This document shows positions 1 to 12,347 of a DNA stretch of 64,000 nucleotides, one piece after another. The position numbers and the translations under genes are program-made. The stretch covers positions 4,727,001 through 4,791,000 of the forward strand of contig JBBPUQ010000002.1 of NCBI GenBank assembly GCA_038501195.1. Direction: 5' to 3'. How positions within the stretch are numbered: position 1 is the stretch's first letter; each line of letters begins with the position of its first letter. This DNA comes from Nemania diffusa (Eukaryota > Ascomycota > Sordariomycetes > Xylariales > Xylariaceae). The notes beneath the pieces are model-generated. The model was not told where the DNA came from, did no database searches, and worked only from the letters and a program-made list of their open reading frames with translations.

Positions 1-3000
1 ACCTTCCGAAATAGTCCTGCCATGGTGTTGGCTAAATGGTGCTCGATGGTCGATAGTCGGTACTCAGTGTGCGGCGATGGTTCAACGGTAAGAGTGACGA
101 ATGACAGAGTATTTAGCTGCTGTATAAATGGGAAAGTTGAGAACAAGCTCGATCGTGGCCGTAAGGCTGGGCTGCTGAGGAAGGATGGGTTGAACAAAAA
201 AGATATGACCGGGATGTCTCAAACAAGGTGTTAAATAGTTTGTGTTTCTAACTTGCAGAGTAGGTAATGAATAAAAATGTCTCGTATGACGGCGAGCGGC
301 ACTGTTGCTTGTTTAGCGCTCACGGCGATGTGCGGGTCGGTCAAGACAAGGTATGGAGCTTCCTTGCGGCTGGTGAAGAGACGACGACAGGCAGCGTGGT
401 TGAGAAAGATGAATGTGGGATGAAGAGTGACGCCGCTGGCAGAGGGCGATAGTTCTCCACCACGGAGATCGCACAAGCTGTAAGATGCCCCGTGCCTTTG
501 ACCGGGACGTGATCAACCACCAGGTGCCAGGCGGGCCAGGCAGGCCAGGGTGGGCTTAGCGGATTTAGTGGGCTGCTGCTGCTGCTGGTGGGCTGGTGGG
601 CGTGGTGGGCTGCTGGCTGGGGGGTTAATTGCTCGATGAGGGCCAACCTTGCATTCGACGAGACAGCGTCACAGAGCGGCTAGAAAGACTGGGGTTTCAT
701 TCGTTTATCGAGCATCGGGTGGAGTTTCGCGGCGCAAGCGTGAACAAAAAAGAGATTTGCGTTTTGGTAACTAAGGCAGTCGAGCATACAGATGGACTGA
801 AATAGCAGTTGGCTTCCCTGGGTCCTGGATCAAGTGCGGGCCGCGGAGAAAGCGCGCGCGCAGAGGGGAGGAAGCACTGCGCTTGTTTGCTTGCTTGCCA
901 GCTTGAGGCCTAGCAAAGTAGGTAGGTAGGTAGGTACCTAACCTCTAGGTAGGTAATGTAGTATGCGTAGATTAGGTAGGTAGTGCTGGGTCCGGCAGGT
1001 TAGGGGTAGACAGGGAACGGGCCGGTCGCAAGCGGCTGCTCGAATAACTAGGAGTGCCTACCTTAGGTACCCAAAGTCGGTAACTAATAGACTACAGGTA
1101 CGTATGTCGATATGCTGTTTGTACGTTTACGTAGTACGTGGTATGAGAGAAAGGAGAGCAAAAAGGAATGGAGGCTCTCGGGTGACCCTCTTCTCTACTG
1201 TTTCTACCTAGGGTCTTCCGGGTTCCAGGGATGAAATGGGGGTAGATTATGATTATGATTGTATGGGAGAAGGAGAGGGCCGATGTCGTTTAGTGACAGA
1301 CGAATTCAAGGTTGGGTAGGTAGACAAATACCGGGTAGGCCGCTGCGGCTCCTCTACGTATGTACCTACCTAGGCATACCTTGGGTACATGTACTTGGGT
1401 AGATATTTAGATAATCTTGATTGGGGCTGGTGTCCTCATATTTACCTACCTACATATGTACTTAGATATGGATATCTATATTCTCTGTAGCTTGAGGTAG
1501 ATACTTTCGGTATAGGTATTAGCAACGAGTAAACCCCATGTAAGTCGACAGATTTGCTGACTTGTTTGTGGCACTTGTAAGTAATAGTATATGTGCTTTG
1601 TACCCGAGGCGTCTGTCTCGTCCACTGATTAGCGCAGCTTGATGCGGCTTCCCCCCCTTGCTTGAGAATCCGTTGGGGGGGCATACTGGCCATAGGCATT
1701 TCCGTCAGCAAGGCCACCCGAAGGATCGGGATAACTACCTAAAGGGAGTCGGGCATACTCTATACAAGTGCGGAAACGACAATGGCAGGTTGAGAATCAA
1801 GATATGTGTCGAGGCCGCGTGCTTCTAGACACACTTAATGCATTATTTAATAATAATCGAGAAAACTGCATGCCTAGTGATGTAGCACATATCTATACTA
1901 CTACATACACTATACATGCATCTAGATTGGAGATCAGTGGTGTATAGTAGATTAGTATGGGTCAGTGAGCTACCTAAGGTATCCAGTGCATGCGGGTAGC
2001 TTTTTAGGTACCTAGCTCATGCGAGTTGCTTGAAGCTAGCAGGCAACTCTGGGTAGGGTAGACTGTACCGAGTACTTGTGCTGGAAGCATAATGCTAAAC
2101 GTCTTTAAGTTGGTTATACATCGTGGCTCGCGCCTCCTCGTTCCCTTGATCCATCGACAGCCTGGATGGCTCGCCGCTGGAGAATACCAACAACGGGAGT
2201 TGGTTTAGACGGCACTGCGAGTATTGAAGCCGCCGCTGTTTGTTGGCTGACTGCATCAATCTAGCACACGGGTAAAAAGCAACGGAAATACCGCTTCATG
2301 AATCGCCTTTCCAGGTAACCGACGGGTTGGTAAGCAGTAGTACTTATAGTACCTACCTACAAGTAGATATCATAGGAGAGTTTCTGATCTGAAATTGGGG
2401 GCCGAATAACGAGCGACTCGCCCTTGGCAGCCCGGGGTATGAGAGCATGTGGTCTCGTGAGAAAGCGACCTTCGAGTTGGTTTCAGTTATGGACCAACGA
2501 GAACTGTGCCCACTCAATCAACCCCACGCTTTCCTTCCTATCACAGAGGCTTGACTAGACTAGGTAGACTAATAATACCAAGGAAGCACACGTTTCTGAG
2601 TAAGTATGTTCACCTCCTGGCTAAGGTAGGTATCGGTATCGACATAGCGATTGACGTCCGCGTAAACGGTACTAAGTAAGTGTGTTAATAACAATATCAT
2701 AATATCAACTGCTTTCGGCACTTGCTATAAAACTGGAACTGGCAACTAAATTTATCCCAAATACAGACATGGTAGGTATCCACCTTGGTACCTACCTAGT
2801 AGTTTAGGTAAGTACTTCAGTACTCATATATGTAGGTTGGTATGCGTTAGTCTAAGAGGCCTAGGTAGTCTAGATAGCCTGCTCTATCGATAACACCCGA
2901 TCGTGACCCAGATAAGGATTTTTTTCCTGGCGACGAGCTGGAATAGCTTCACAACCCCAGTACAGTACCGATCTATCCTGATTTCTTTTCTTTTCGGATT

Positions 3001-3163
3001 TAGATCGCTCGGCATTTTCTCAGGCGCTGTAAGGGCTAGCCCTCTTGAATTGGGTTTCATGGGCCTTTAATCGTTGCCTTCCTTTCGCTTTCTGGTTCAA
3101 ACCTGCAAAGCATAAAAGTGTATAACGATCCTACCGGCGCTAATTCAAACTTTAGTCGCTGCC
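1..3163. other. Non-coding region rich in TAGGTA/TACCTA motifs
   Basis: No coding region could be supported here. The short ORFs at 22-646 and 1442-1717 have no recognisable domain and no convincing splice partners. The stretch is marked by many short runs of TAGGTA and its complement TACCTA (for example about 915-980, 1310-1400, 2340-2365 and 2770-2830), and by a CTG/GGTGG-rich low-complexity patch near 545-620. The last few hundred bases are the probable promoter of the RNA polymerase I subunit gene. Confidence 0.6.
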
Positions 3164-6100
3164 ATGGCGCAAAAGCCAACCTGCACGAGCTGGGATCACC
3201 AGTACAACACGTTACGTCGCGAGGATCTCTTTCGAAACCCGCCTACCGATCATTCCGCCTATCCACTCTTGCAACAAGCAGTGAATCCGCATATCGAGTC
3301 CTTCGATGCTATATTTACCAACGACGGCCTATTATCCCGGGGTTTAGCTGACATAGGGACAAGAGTTTTCCTCGATGGCGATGATCGCGCCCCTCTCGAA
3401 ACGAGAAATAAGCTTTCTATCCGATATAAGAGTGTACATCTTCAAAAATCGCTTCTGCCACCGGGGAATAAGTTCGCCACGAAAAGAGAGATCTTCCCTG
3501 CCGAATGCCGGGAGCGGCATGTTTCCTACCGAGGCAAGCTCTCAGCTACCTTCGAATATAGAATAAATGATGGGGACGCAAAAGAGTTTACACGAGAGAT
3601 TGGACTGCTTCCGATCATGGTGAAGGTAGAGCGCCGTTAGTCCCAAGCATGCGACAAACGTGCTAACTTCGTGTAGTCCAGCCATTGCCACCTGAGGGGA
3701 AACAGTCCCGCACTATTGGTGGCCCGTAAAGAAGAGTCAGAAGAATTAGGAGGCTATTTCGTCATCAACGGAATTGAAAAGATTATACGTCTCCTGCTTA
3801 TGAATAGGCGGAACTTTCCCTTGGCCATCAACCGCCCTAGTTTTACCAATCGTGGTCCCGCTTATACACCTTTCGGTATTATACTGAGGTCCGTTCGTCC
3901 TGACGAAACCTCTCAAACAAATGTGCTGCATTATTTGAACGATGGCAACGTCACCTTCCGTTTTTCGTGGAGAAAGAACGAATATCTGGTGCCAGTCATG
4001 ATGGTCCTAAAGGCACTTATGGAGACCAACGATAGGGAAATTTTTGAGGGTCTGGTTGGATCCCCTGATTCTAAAGGGATCCAAAACACATTTCTTACCG
4101 ATCGAGTTGAGCTACTTTTACGTACCTATAAGACTTATGGCGTCTACACTATGACCCAAACCCGGGCATATTTAGGAGAAAAGTTTCGACCTGTGCTAGG
4201 AGTGCCAGACACGTTATCAAACTACGAAGTTGGAACTGAGTTTCTGCGAAGAATCGTGTTGGTCCATCTTGGAAATATTGACGTTACTGAAGAGCAAGAC
4301 TCCGATAAGTTTCGTTTGCTTCTACTTATGATCAGAAAGCTCTACGCTCTTGTTGCCGGAGACTGTGCTGTAGACAACCCCGACGCTGTCCAGAATCAAG
4401 AAATCTTGCTCGGCGGTTTTCTCTACGGCCAGATAATCAAGGAGCGTCTGGATGAGCTGATATCGAGTAGCTTGCGTTTAGGTCTACGAGAGTATTTTAG
4501 GAGAGCGCCCTCTCGGACATTCACGTCGGACGAATTCGCAAAGGATTTCCCCATCAAGATCTTCCAAAAGACCAATGAAAACGTGGGCAATGCTCTAGAA
4601 TACTTCCTCTCAACCGGGAACTTGTCAAGTCCATCAGGGTTAGATCTCCAGCAGGTATCTGGGTTCACTGTTGTGGCTGAGAAGTTGAACTTCCTCCGAT
4701 TCATCAGTCACTTCCGGATGGTTCACAGAGGTAGTTTCTTCGCTCAGTTAAAAACAACAACGGTTCGAAAGCTATTACCAGAATCATGGGGCTTTCTGTG
4801 TCCTGTGCACACCCCTGATGGTTCTCCTTGTGGTCTATTAAACCATCTTGCTCACAAGTGTAAGATTATGACGGGGTCTGTTGACGCTACAACTATTCCC
4901 CAGCTTGCTGCTGAACTTGGCGTCGTTGACACATCTTCTGCTGCTACCGATGAGAGTGTGGTAGTAATGCTCAACGGCAGAATCCTGGGTTGGTGCAAGC
5001 CATCTGACTCGCGGCGAATAGCCGACACCTTCCGGTACTGGAAAGTGGAGGATTCACACGGAATACCATTGCAGCTCGAAATTGGCCACGTTCCTGCTTC
5101 TCGTGGAGGCTCATATCCCGGTATTTACATGTCGGCAGAACCTGCGAGGATGGTTCGGTCAGCCAAGTACCTCCCGCTGGAAAAAGAAGATTTCGTTGGT
5201 ACGCTGGAACAGCCCTACATGTCTATTGCCTGTACCGAACAAGAGATTGTATCCGGCGAGTCAACCCACGTTGAATTTGACCCCACCAATATTCTCTCAA
5301 TTCTGGCAAACATGACGCCATTCTCCGACTTCAATCAATCGCCAAGAAACATGTATCAGTGTCAGATGGGTAAACAGACAATGGGAACACCAGCCACGGC
5401 CTTAGCATATCGAACTGACAACAAGATGTATCGGCTCCAAACCGGCCAGACACCAGTCGTTCGATCGCCTCTTCACAATGCATACGGATTTGACAATTTC
5501 CCTAATGGAACTAATGCCGTCGTTGCCGTGATATCGTATACTGGGTATGACATGGACGACGCTATGATTCTAAATAAGTCAGCACACGAAAGAGGTTTTG
5601 GCCATGGCACAATCTACAAAACGAAAAAGTATACGCTGAAAGACGAAAGCCGAAGCAAGTCCACAAAAAATGTAACCAAACTTTTTGGGTTCGCTCCTGG
5701 CAGCACGGTGAAGGCTTGGACACAAACCATGCTTGATGAGGACGGCCTGCCTCACGTAGGACGGGCTTTGCAAGAGGGCGACGTTATCTTCGCCTACCAT
5801 ACTGTCTCGGCAGATTACAGTGGGAACCTCGTGAATCGGGATGGGGTCACTAAGTATGAGAAGTACAAGGACTCGGAGCAGGCTTTTATCGAAGAGGTCC
5901 GAATTATTGGGAGTGAACTGGGCAACGAACCAGCTCAGACTATCTCGATCAAGTTTCGGATACCGCGATCACCGATCATTGGTGATAAATTCTCTTCGCG
6001 GCACGGCCAAAAGGGTGTGTGCTCGCAGAAGTGGCCTGCTGTTGATATGCCTTTCTCGGAGTCTGGAATTCAGCCCGACATCATTATCAACCCTCATGCG

Positions 6101-6928
6101 TTTCCGTCTCGTATGACGATTGGAATGTTTGTAGAATCACTAGCGGGTAAGGCCGGGGCCCTCCACGGGCTAGCTCAGGATTCGACACCATTTCGGTTTG
6201 ACGAGGACAACCCCGCGGCAGATTATTTCGGCCATCAGCTGATGAAAGCTGGCTACAACTACCACGGCAACGAGCCAATGTATTCTGGCATTACAGGCGA
6301 AGAACTGGCAGCAGATATTTATGTTGGCGTCGTGTACTATCAACGCTTGCGACACATGGTAAACGACAAGTATCAGGTCAGAACTACAGGACCGGTAGTA
6401 GCCACCACAGGACAACCAATCAAGGGTAGAAAGCGAGGAGGTGGTATCCGTGTAGGTGAAATGGAGCGAGATGCGCTATTAGCCCACGGCACCGCATTCC
6501 TTTTACAAGATCGTCTCTTGAATTGCTCTGACTATACACCAACATGGGTATGTCGAAAGTGCGGTTCGTTCCTGTCGGTGCAGCCGACAGTCACGCCTTT
6601 CGGCGGAAAAAAGAAAGTAGTGAACACGGTGCGCTGCCGCAACTGTGCAAGGCGCCTAGATCAAATACCAGGCACCGAAGTGAGCAAATTAAAAGGGGAG
6701 ATATGGGAAGATGGGCAGGGCAACCAGTGGGTTGGAGGTGAGGACACCACAAAAGTAGCGGTTCCAGGAGCACTGAAGTACCTCGACGTTGAACTTGCGG
6801 CTATGGGAGTAAAACTCAGGTATCGGGTTGATTCGAAAGACGTCATACGGAAAGGACGCTTGATACAGAAAACACCAGAAGGGGTTGGCCTCAACAACAA
6901 ACATCTACCGGCCTTGGTGGCGGCTTAG
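3164..6928 (+). CDS. RPA135: DNA-directed RNA polymerase I second-largest subunit (RPA135/RPA2)
   Basis: This is the beta-like subunit of RNA polymerase I, which forms half of the active-site cleft that transcribes rDNA in the nucleolus. Two exons are seen, 3164-3625 and 3677-6928. A 51-bp intron with a CTAAC branch site separates them, and the join restores the conserved MVK-SSHCHLRGNSPALL stretch. The product is 1237 aa, normal for the family. Visible landmarks are HTPDGSPCGLLNH (about residue 531), GYDMDDAMILNKSAHERG, GDKFSSRHGQKGV (about residue 922), NPHAFPSRMTIG, and a C-terminal zinc site of CRKC and CRNC pairs (about residues 1111-1145). The start ATG lies in a good context (GCCATGG). 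The Pol I assignment rests on overall resemblance to RPA2 rather than RPB2 or RPC2, for example the LVARKEESEELGGYFVINGI segment. Confidence 0.93.
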
Positions 6929-8588
6929 GCGTAAGGAAACCAAAGTTCACGTGCACGTTCACAGGTATCCAAGGTACTACTAGTGCATTTACACTTAACT
7001 GGAGTTATTAGGAGTCTGTCTATAGGTAGCTCTCATATTACCTAACAAATCATCATGGATTAGAAAGAAATCAAAATCTATCATAGCCGAACCGGCCTTT
7101 AACGAGGATATATCACGATACATTTGAGACTGAGACTATCTATAAAGTCAGTCAGACATGTCCTCCATTAGACTAATATAATGAGGAAGCATGTACCCGA
7201 GATACTGACCGGTTTGTGTCAGACGAAGTATGACCAGTGCCACGTTCGTTGGAGCCATATAATCAGGTGGTCATGCATGTGTCCGGGGCCAGCGAAAGAA
7301 AGAGCTAAAGCACAAGGCAAGTGTTTGACTGTTGCAAGCATCATCATCTTACTGCTACCTGTTTGCTTACATATCATGTCGCAACTGGATTCTCATTAAA
7401 ATTAAAGTGGCGAGGTAGACCTTGAGGAATTAATGTGTAACGAGAAACACCCGAAGATAATAGGTGTGTGGTTTAGGTGGCGATAACCCGAGGACATGGC
7501 TTCCCACGCTGGTCCCATTTCATGAAGTCCATTGTGCCTACACTGGGCTATATATAGGTAGTGTGCGCGTATGTGTATCCACGCCATGCCAGTATAAAGA
7601 AAAGAAAAAAATTGATGCGAATAGATAATCATTCGCTTATATAGTATTACCAAAGGTAGGTGTACCCATTGCCTTCATTAAGGTAGTCACCTACGTACAA
7701 CTATGCCCCATTCGTGACTACCCTCCCTAAGTAACTACAGGAGGTGCCTATGTACATACCTGGTAGCGAGCCTCTACCGACACGGAACCACTAGCCGGCA
7801 TGATGAGTCCTTTCGTTGCTCGTTCGCCCCTTCTCGCAAACTTAGTGGACGGAGCTAGCTTACAGTTCGCTACCTGACAAACCACAGCTTCGGTCCCTCT
7901 TATTGTAGTATTAGGTAAGGTAGGAGCGGCTCTGAAGTGCATCTATGTCGAGTCATAGTTCTGACTTCAACAGAGCTGATCTATAATTAGACAGCTCACC
8001 TGCCTGAATATGATTCTAGCATCGGTTTCTTTCCTTCCTTGACTACTTATGTCTGGTCAACGCGGCTACTTATCTACCCACATAATTAACTACCTAACCT
8101 GTCTGTTCTTCTGATTATCTAATTCTCGAGGCTGTCACTCAAAAATCTAGATAGGTGTAGGTAGTCTAATCCGATCTGATTTGAACCCCCCCTTTTTCTC
8201 GTCAGACCCTCGTACCGTCTCCCCCTTCTGTACGCGGGTATTCTCCTACACGTGCGTAAACGTCGAGCTCATGTCACTCTCATGAATCTGTCCTTGTAAG
8301 TTATTTCCCCTTCCCCTTTCCTCTATGATCACTTGTTAAATGCTTTCTACTTGACATATTGTTACGAATGAAGATTTGTCATAGACCGTTGAGGAACATT
8401 AAGCTCGGTCTGTCTATGATACTGATTTTTGAGCTGCGTTCACACACATACTGCTCCTGATTTCGCCTTCGCCTTCACCCGTACGCCCAGTTCCTAAACA
8501 AATTCTGCTTCCGTTGGCTTTTTTTCCAAGGCTCTAACTTCTACGTGTCTCAATTAGCCACATCGTTCGTCTGTTGCGCAAGTCTACC
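6929..8588. other. Intergenic region between RPA135 and tyrosinase genes
   Basis: I see no gene in this stretch. It is AT-leaning, has scattered TACCTA/TAGGTA motifs (about 7640-7760 and 8085-8165), and ends in a pyrimidine-rich run before the tyrosinase start that resembles a fungal promoter and 5' leader. Confidence 0.6.
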
Positions 8589-10688
8589 ATGGCATCCATC
8601 TACGCACTCGTTATGTTCGTTCCTTTGTTATTCTCTGCCGGCTTTGCAAATGCCTACGGCGCCACGGGATACGACTACGGCCACAACACCAGCCTTCGCG
8701 TTTATAAGCGAGACTTCGGCCAGTCCTCCATTGTAGGAAGTCTTCCCCTTGTCGATGGTCAGCCGCAGCCAAGGCTTGAAATTAGAGACTTGCAAAAAGA
8801 CAAGGACCAATGGAGCTTGTATATTCTCGCATTAAGTTGGATGGAGTACACATCACAAGACTCTCCTTTCTCGTGGTACCAAATCGCCGGTGGGTGATGG
8901 CCCAATTGATATCATGCTCTATCATACTGACGCAAAATAGGCATTCATGGTGCCCCTGGTTTAACGTGGGGAAACGTCGCTCCTCTTCCCGGGAACGATA
9001 ACCTTGGCTACTGCCACCATGTCTCTATCCTCTTTCCTACATGGCATCGGCCTTATCTTGTCCTGTACGAGGTAAGAGAAGCAGGATTGGAATTTGATTA
9101 GCAAGAGCGTCGCTGGCTAACAACCACCTCTAAGCAAACAATGTACAACATAATCCAGTACATTGCCTCTCTATGGCCACCCGATGATCTCGATCGAGTC
9201 CAGAATGCTGCCAAGAGATTTCGTATTCCGTACTGGGACTGGGCTGTTGCACCTCCAGCCGGAGAGAGTGTGCTTCCTCTTAGCATTGGCGGCTCCTCCA
9301 CAATGAATGTATCTGGCCCTAATGGCATTCAAAGCATTTCGAATCCGCTTTTTAGTTTTGCCTTCAAACCTTTCAATGGGTCTATATTCCCCGACTCTCC
9401 CGTAAGCCCTTCTGACTTAGATATCTTGCTAAATCTACAAGGCTAACTAGCGTCTTAGTACAACCGATGGAATGAAACAAAGCGTGCACCCTCACCGAAT
9501 ACTGATCCCAACGCTATCTCGAATAACTCTTTCGTGGCTGCCTCGTTTGACAGCCATCTACCATCGTATCAGCAGCGTCTTTACAACCTTTTCACGAATT
9601 ATCGAAACTACTCGCATTTTAGCAACGAGGGATGGATTGGCCCGAATAATAACGGCTCTTATGACTCTATCGAATCACTGCATGATTCCGTTCATACCAT
9701 TGGCGGTGGGGGATGGGGTCACCTAGCCATTATTGCCTATTCGGCATTTGACCCCTTATTCTTTCTGCATCATACCAACGTCGACAGGATTTTTGCGATG
9801 TGGCAGATCGTCCATAATGACTCGTATGTGACTCCCACAGCTGCTGTCTACGCGTCACATACGCAGAACCAGGGCGATATTGAGGATATTCAGACCCCAC
9901 TAAAGCCTTTCTTCGTCAATGACACATCATTCTGGACGTCAGATATGGTCCGAAAACATGAAACTTTTGGTTACACGTATACGGAAGTCGCCAACAAAAC
10001 CCGCTCAGAGGTAATAGCTGCAATTAACCGTTTGTATACAGACTACAGCCCGGCAACGACGAATTTCAAAAGCAGTAAAAACTCGTTAGTCCATGCTGGT
10101 CAATCAGTCGGTAATCAAGCACTAGAAGCTGTGACCCAGCAGCAATCCCATAAATCGAAGGCCATGGCTTGGCAACACGGATCAATAAGTCATTTGCCCC
10201 TAAATTCGATCTTCAAGACAAACGTCAACGGCAAGTCTTATCGCGAGTGGATTGCAAACATAGAAGTGAAGAAGCATGCATTCAATAGCTCCTTCTCAAT
10301 CTATCTCTTCTTGGGGGATGTCCCAGATGACAGTTCTTCATGGCAGACCCTTAATAGTCTAGTTGGCTCTCTTGGAGTCTTTGCAGGCGGTGGCCAGTCG
10401 ATGAAAGCTCACCTCGGAAAAGTAACGGGAACTATTCCCTTGACATCAGCATTAATGCGTATGGCTTGTGATAGGCATGTCTCCAGCCTAGACCCAGAAG
10501 ATGTCGAACCTTTCCTTCGTTCTACTCTAAAGCTAAGGATTGCTCTATTGGATGGAACCGTGGTCGGTGTCAACGAAGTCGATGGACTTCGCATCAGTAT
10601 TGTCAGCTCGGTGGTCACAGTTCCGACTACAGAAGACGAGCTCCCTAAATGGGCAGAAGTTGAGGCGAATTTCGATCTCGTCGTATAA
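8589..10688 (+). CDS. Secreted tyrosinase (polyphenol oxidase)
   Basis: This is a type-3 copper oxidase that hydroxylates monophenols and oxidises o-diphenols to quinones, as in melanin formation or phenolic detoxification. Four exons are inferred: 8589-8889, 8941-9071, 9135-9401 and 9459-10688, with introns of 51, 63 and 57 bp. They encode 642 aa. The first 22 residues form a hydrophobic signal peptide, and a KR dibasic site follows at about residue 43. CuA ligands are in GIHG (His103), CHH (Cys125-x-His127, the thioether pair) and TWHRPYL (His136). CuB ligands are in HDSVH (His308, His312) and FFLHHTNVDR (about 337-338). A YTY motif after CuB marks the end of the catalytic domain, and a roughly 200-residue C-terminal extension follows that is usually cleaved for activation. 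The secretion signal argues for an extracellular enzyme. The true start is the ATG at 8589. Confidence 0.92.
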
Positions 10689-11447
10689 CACTTGGTAGCA
10701 TGCCCTTTGGCATTACGAGGGGGAACTTAGAACTAGCTTCGAGGTATATTTGGCTTTTTTGTTGATTTTATGTCCATATTTGGAGCTTATTCATAAGTAA
10801 TTACTCTTAAATTGCTCTTTACCCCTTAATAGTGAGCCTGATCATAGAGTACTACTACACCATACAAATGATACTTAGTTTATTTGCTCCCGACTCCAAT
10901 TTCGTTATTCAACCATAATCGAATATTTAGTTTATTTCATTCTCACCCAAAAGTACTGAATAGAAGCTATGCTTAAGGCCACTAAAACGTGCATCCCTAG
11001 AGCTGTCACCGGTTATCTCTTTGTTTTGTCGTGTATCTACTATGGGAAAAATGACTCTAAGTCAGCAAGCATCTAGCAGGTAGAAAATGATGTTAGTTTA
11101 GAAGTGAGGTCTGGTGGCAATGAAGTAAGGAGGGATAGATGAAGTTGGGCACTCATACCCTGGTTATCCTAGGCTGGCACTTATACAAAGAAATTTCTTC
11201 TTGGCCGCGCAGGGCATATTTATATACACGATCTAGGATCTGGAGGACCGACCCTCGTGGGTCTAATTTTGCACAGCAACAACTAGGCAAGCAGCCATCG
11301 GCGTTCTGGAGTCATATTTGATTGCTTGTATGTATTTTCTCTTTATAAAATTGCTCTTTTGGTGGGAGCCAAAGTTCCTCCTACCTTCTCTGCTTCCATC
11401 ACGTAACCGCACCTTTCTTCTAAGGTCTCAGACCAGCACAGAACACC
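10689..11447. other. Intergenic region upstream of the RRM-like gene
   Basis: No coding region is visible. The first 250 bp are AT-rich and probably hold the tyrosinase 3' UTR and polyadenylation region. The distal end carries a TATA-like box listed separately. Confidence 0.5.
11344..11350 (+). promoter_or_regulatory. TATA-like box of the RRM-like gene
   Basis: TATAAAA lies about 100 bp upstream of the inferred start codon at 11448, a normal spacing for a fungal TATA promoter with a short leader. A pyrimidine-rich stretch follows it. Confidence 0.45.
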
Positions 11448-12347
11448 ATGGCTGAACAACAAGATGAAGGTTTGTGAACCCATTTACAATTGCATTGTTT
11501 TAACATATTTTATTATCAACCAATAAAGGACTATGCCTGTCATTGTCAATAAAAAAAGGAAGCTAACGAGTGTGTAGAGACCATAGGCGCTGCTCTGATT
11601 ACCCTTGAGCCCTTGGTAAGCCTAAACAACCATCGGGCTCGACTTGGGCTGCCCCCAACCCGAAATCTCATAAGCAGCGCGGTTTACATGGAAGGACGTG
11701 AGCTCCAGAGAAACCAGGGAGCGGAAGGCCAGCAGGGAAACAGCGCATCCAACCAAGGAGGCAGCTCGCTTCGTCGCAACGACAGCACTCCAGTCCCAGA
11801 GGAACTCAACTGCCGACTCTGGATCACCGGCCTTCCAGGCTACTGTACCGTAAACGATCTTCTGCGGAACGTTAGCGGCATCGGCCCTATCTTGAGTTGC
11901 CATGTCATCAACCCCGTCGACGTGGAGAGCCAAAACTGGGAAACGGCCGCGGCCTCGTTGACGTTCTTCTCCGCCTCGGCTGCGAACCTGTTCCTCCAGC
12001 AGTGCGCTGTCCGGCCCCTCATGGTGGATTTCAACACCGCAACCGTAGTGCGACACCGCGTCCCGACCGAGTCCGTGGAGGTCAACGGCCAGTCTCGAGT
12101 GCTCCGCATCGTCGGAGAGTGGAACATCGTGAGCCCCGGCTACCTCAACGCGCTCTTCTCGGAGAACTGGGGCGTCCAGTTCGTGACGGACTACATTCAC
12201 TTCCATCCCCAGGCCGAGGGCAGACACAACGTGATCATCTGGGCCTTCGCGAGCTTTCAGGGACAGGCGCAGATCATCTTCAACAACCTCAGCCGGAACT
12301 TCGTGGGCCAGGTTCGCGTCACGTACATGGCGGACCCCTGTGTCTAG
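11448..12347 (+). CDS. Uncharacterised NLISSA-motif protein with RRM-like folds
   Basis: The gene is inferred as two exons. The first is a 22-nt coding exon at 11448-11469, followed by a 108-bp intron (donor GTTTGT, branch CTAAC), then 11578-12347. The product is 263 aa. Residues about 18-45 carry LNNHRARLGLPPTRNLISSA, almost the same motif as in the convergent gene at 13026-13898. A low-complexity Gln/Gly/Ser stretch follows. Then come two regions that look like RNA-recognition-motif folds: LWITGLP with AAASLTFFS, and VLRIVGEW with NVIIWAFASF. This suggests an RNA-binding protein, but classical RNP1 aromatic residues are weak, so the fold call is an inference. The coding exon is much more GC-rich than its surroundings. 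No signal peptide or membrane segment is seen. I do not recognise a named family. Confidence 0.65.
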
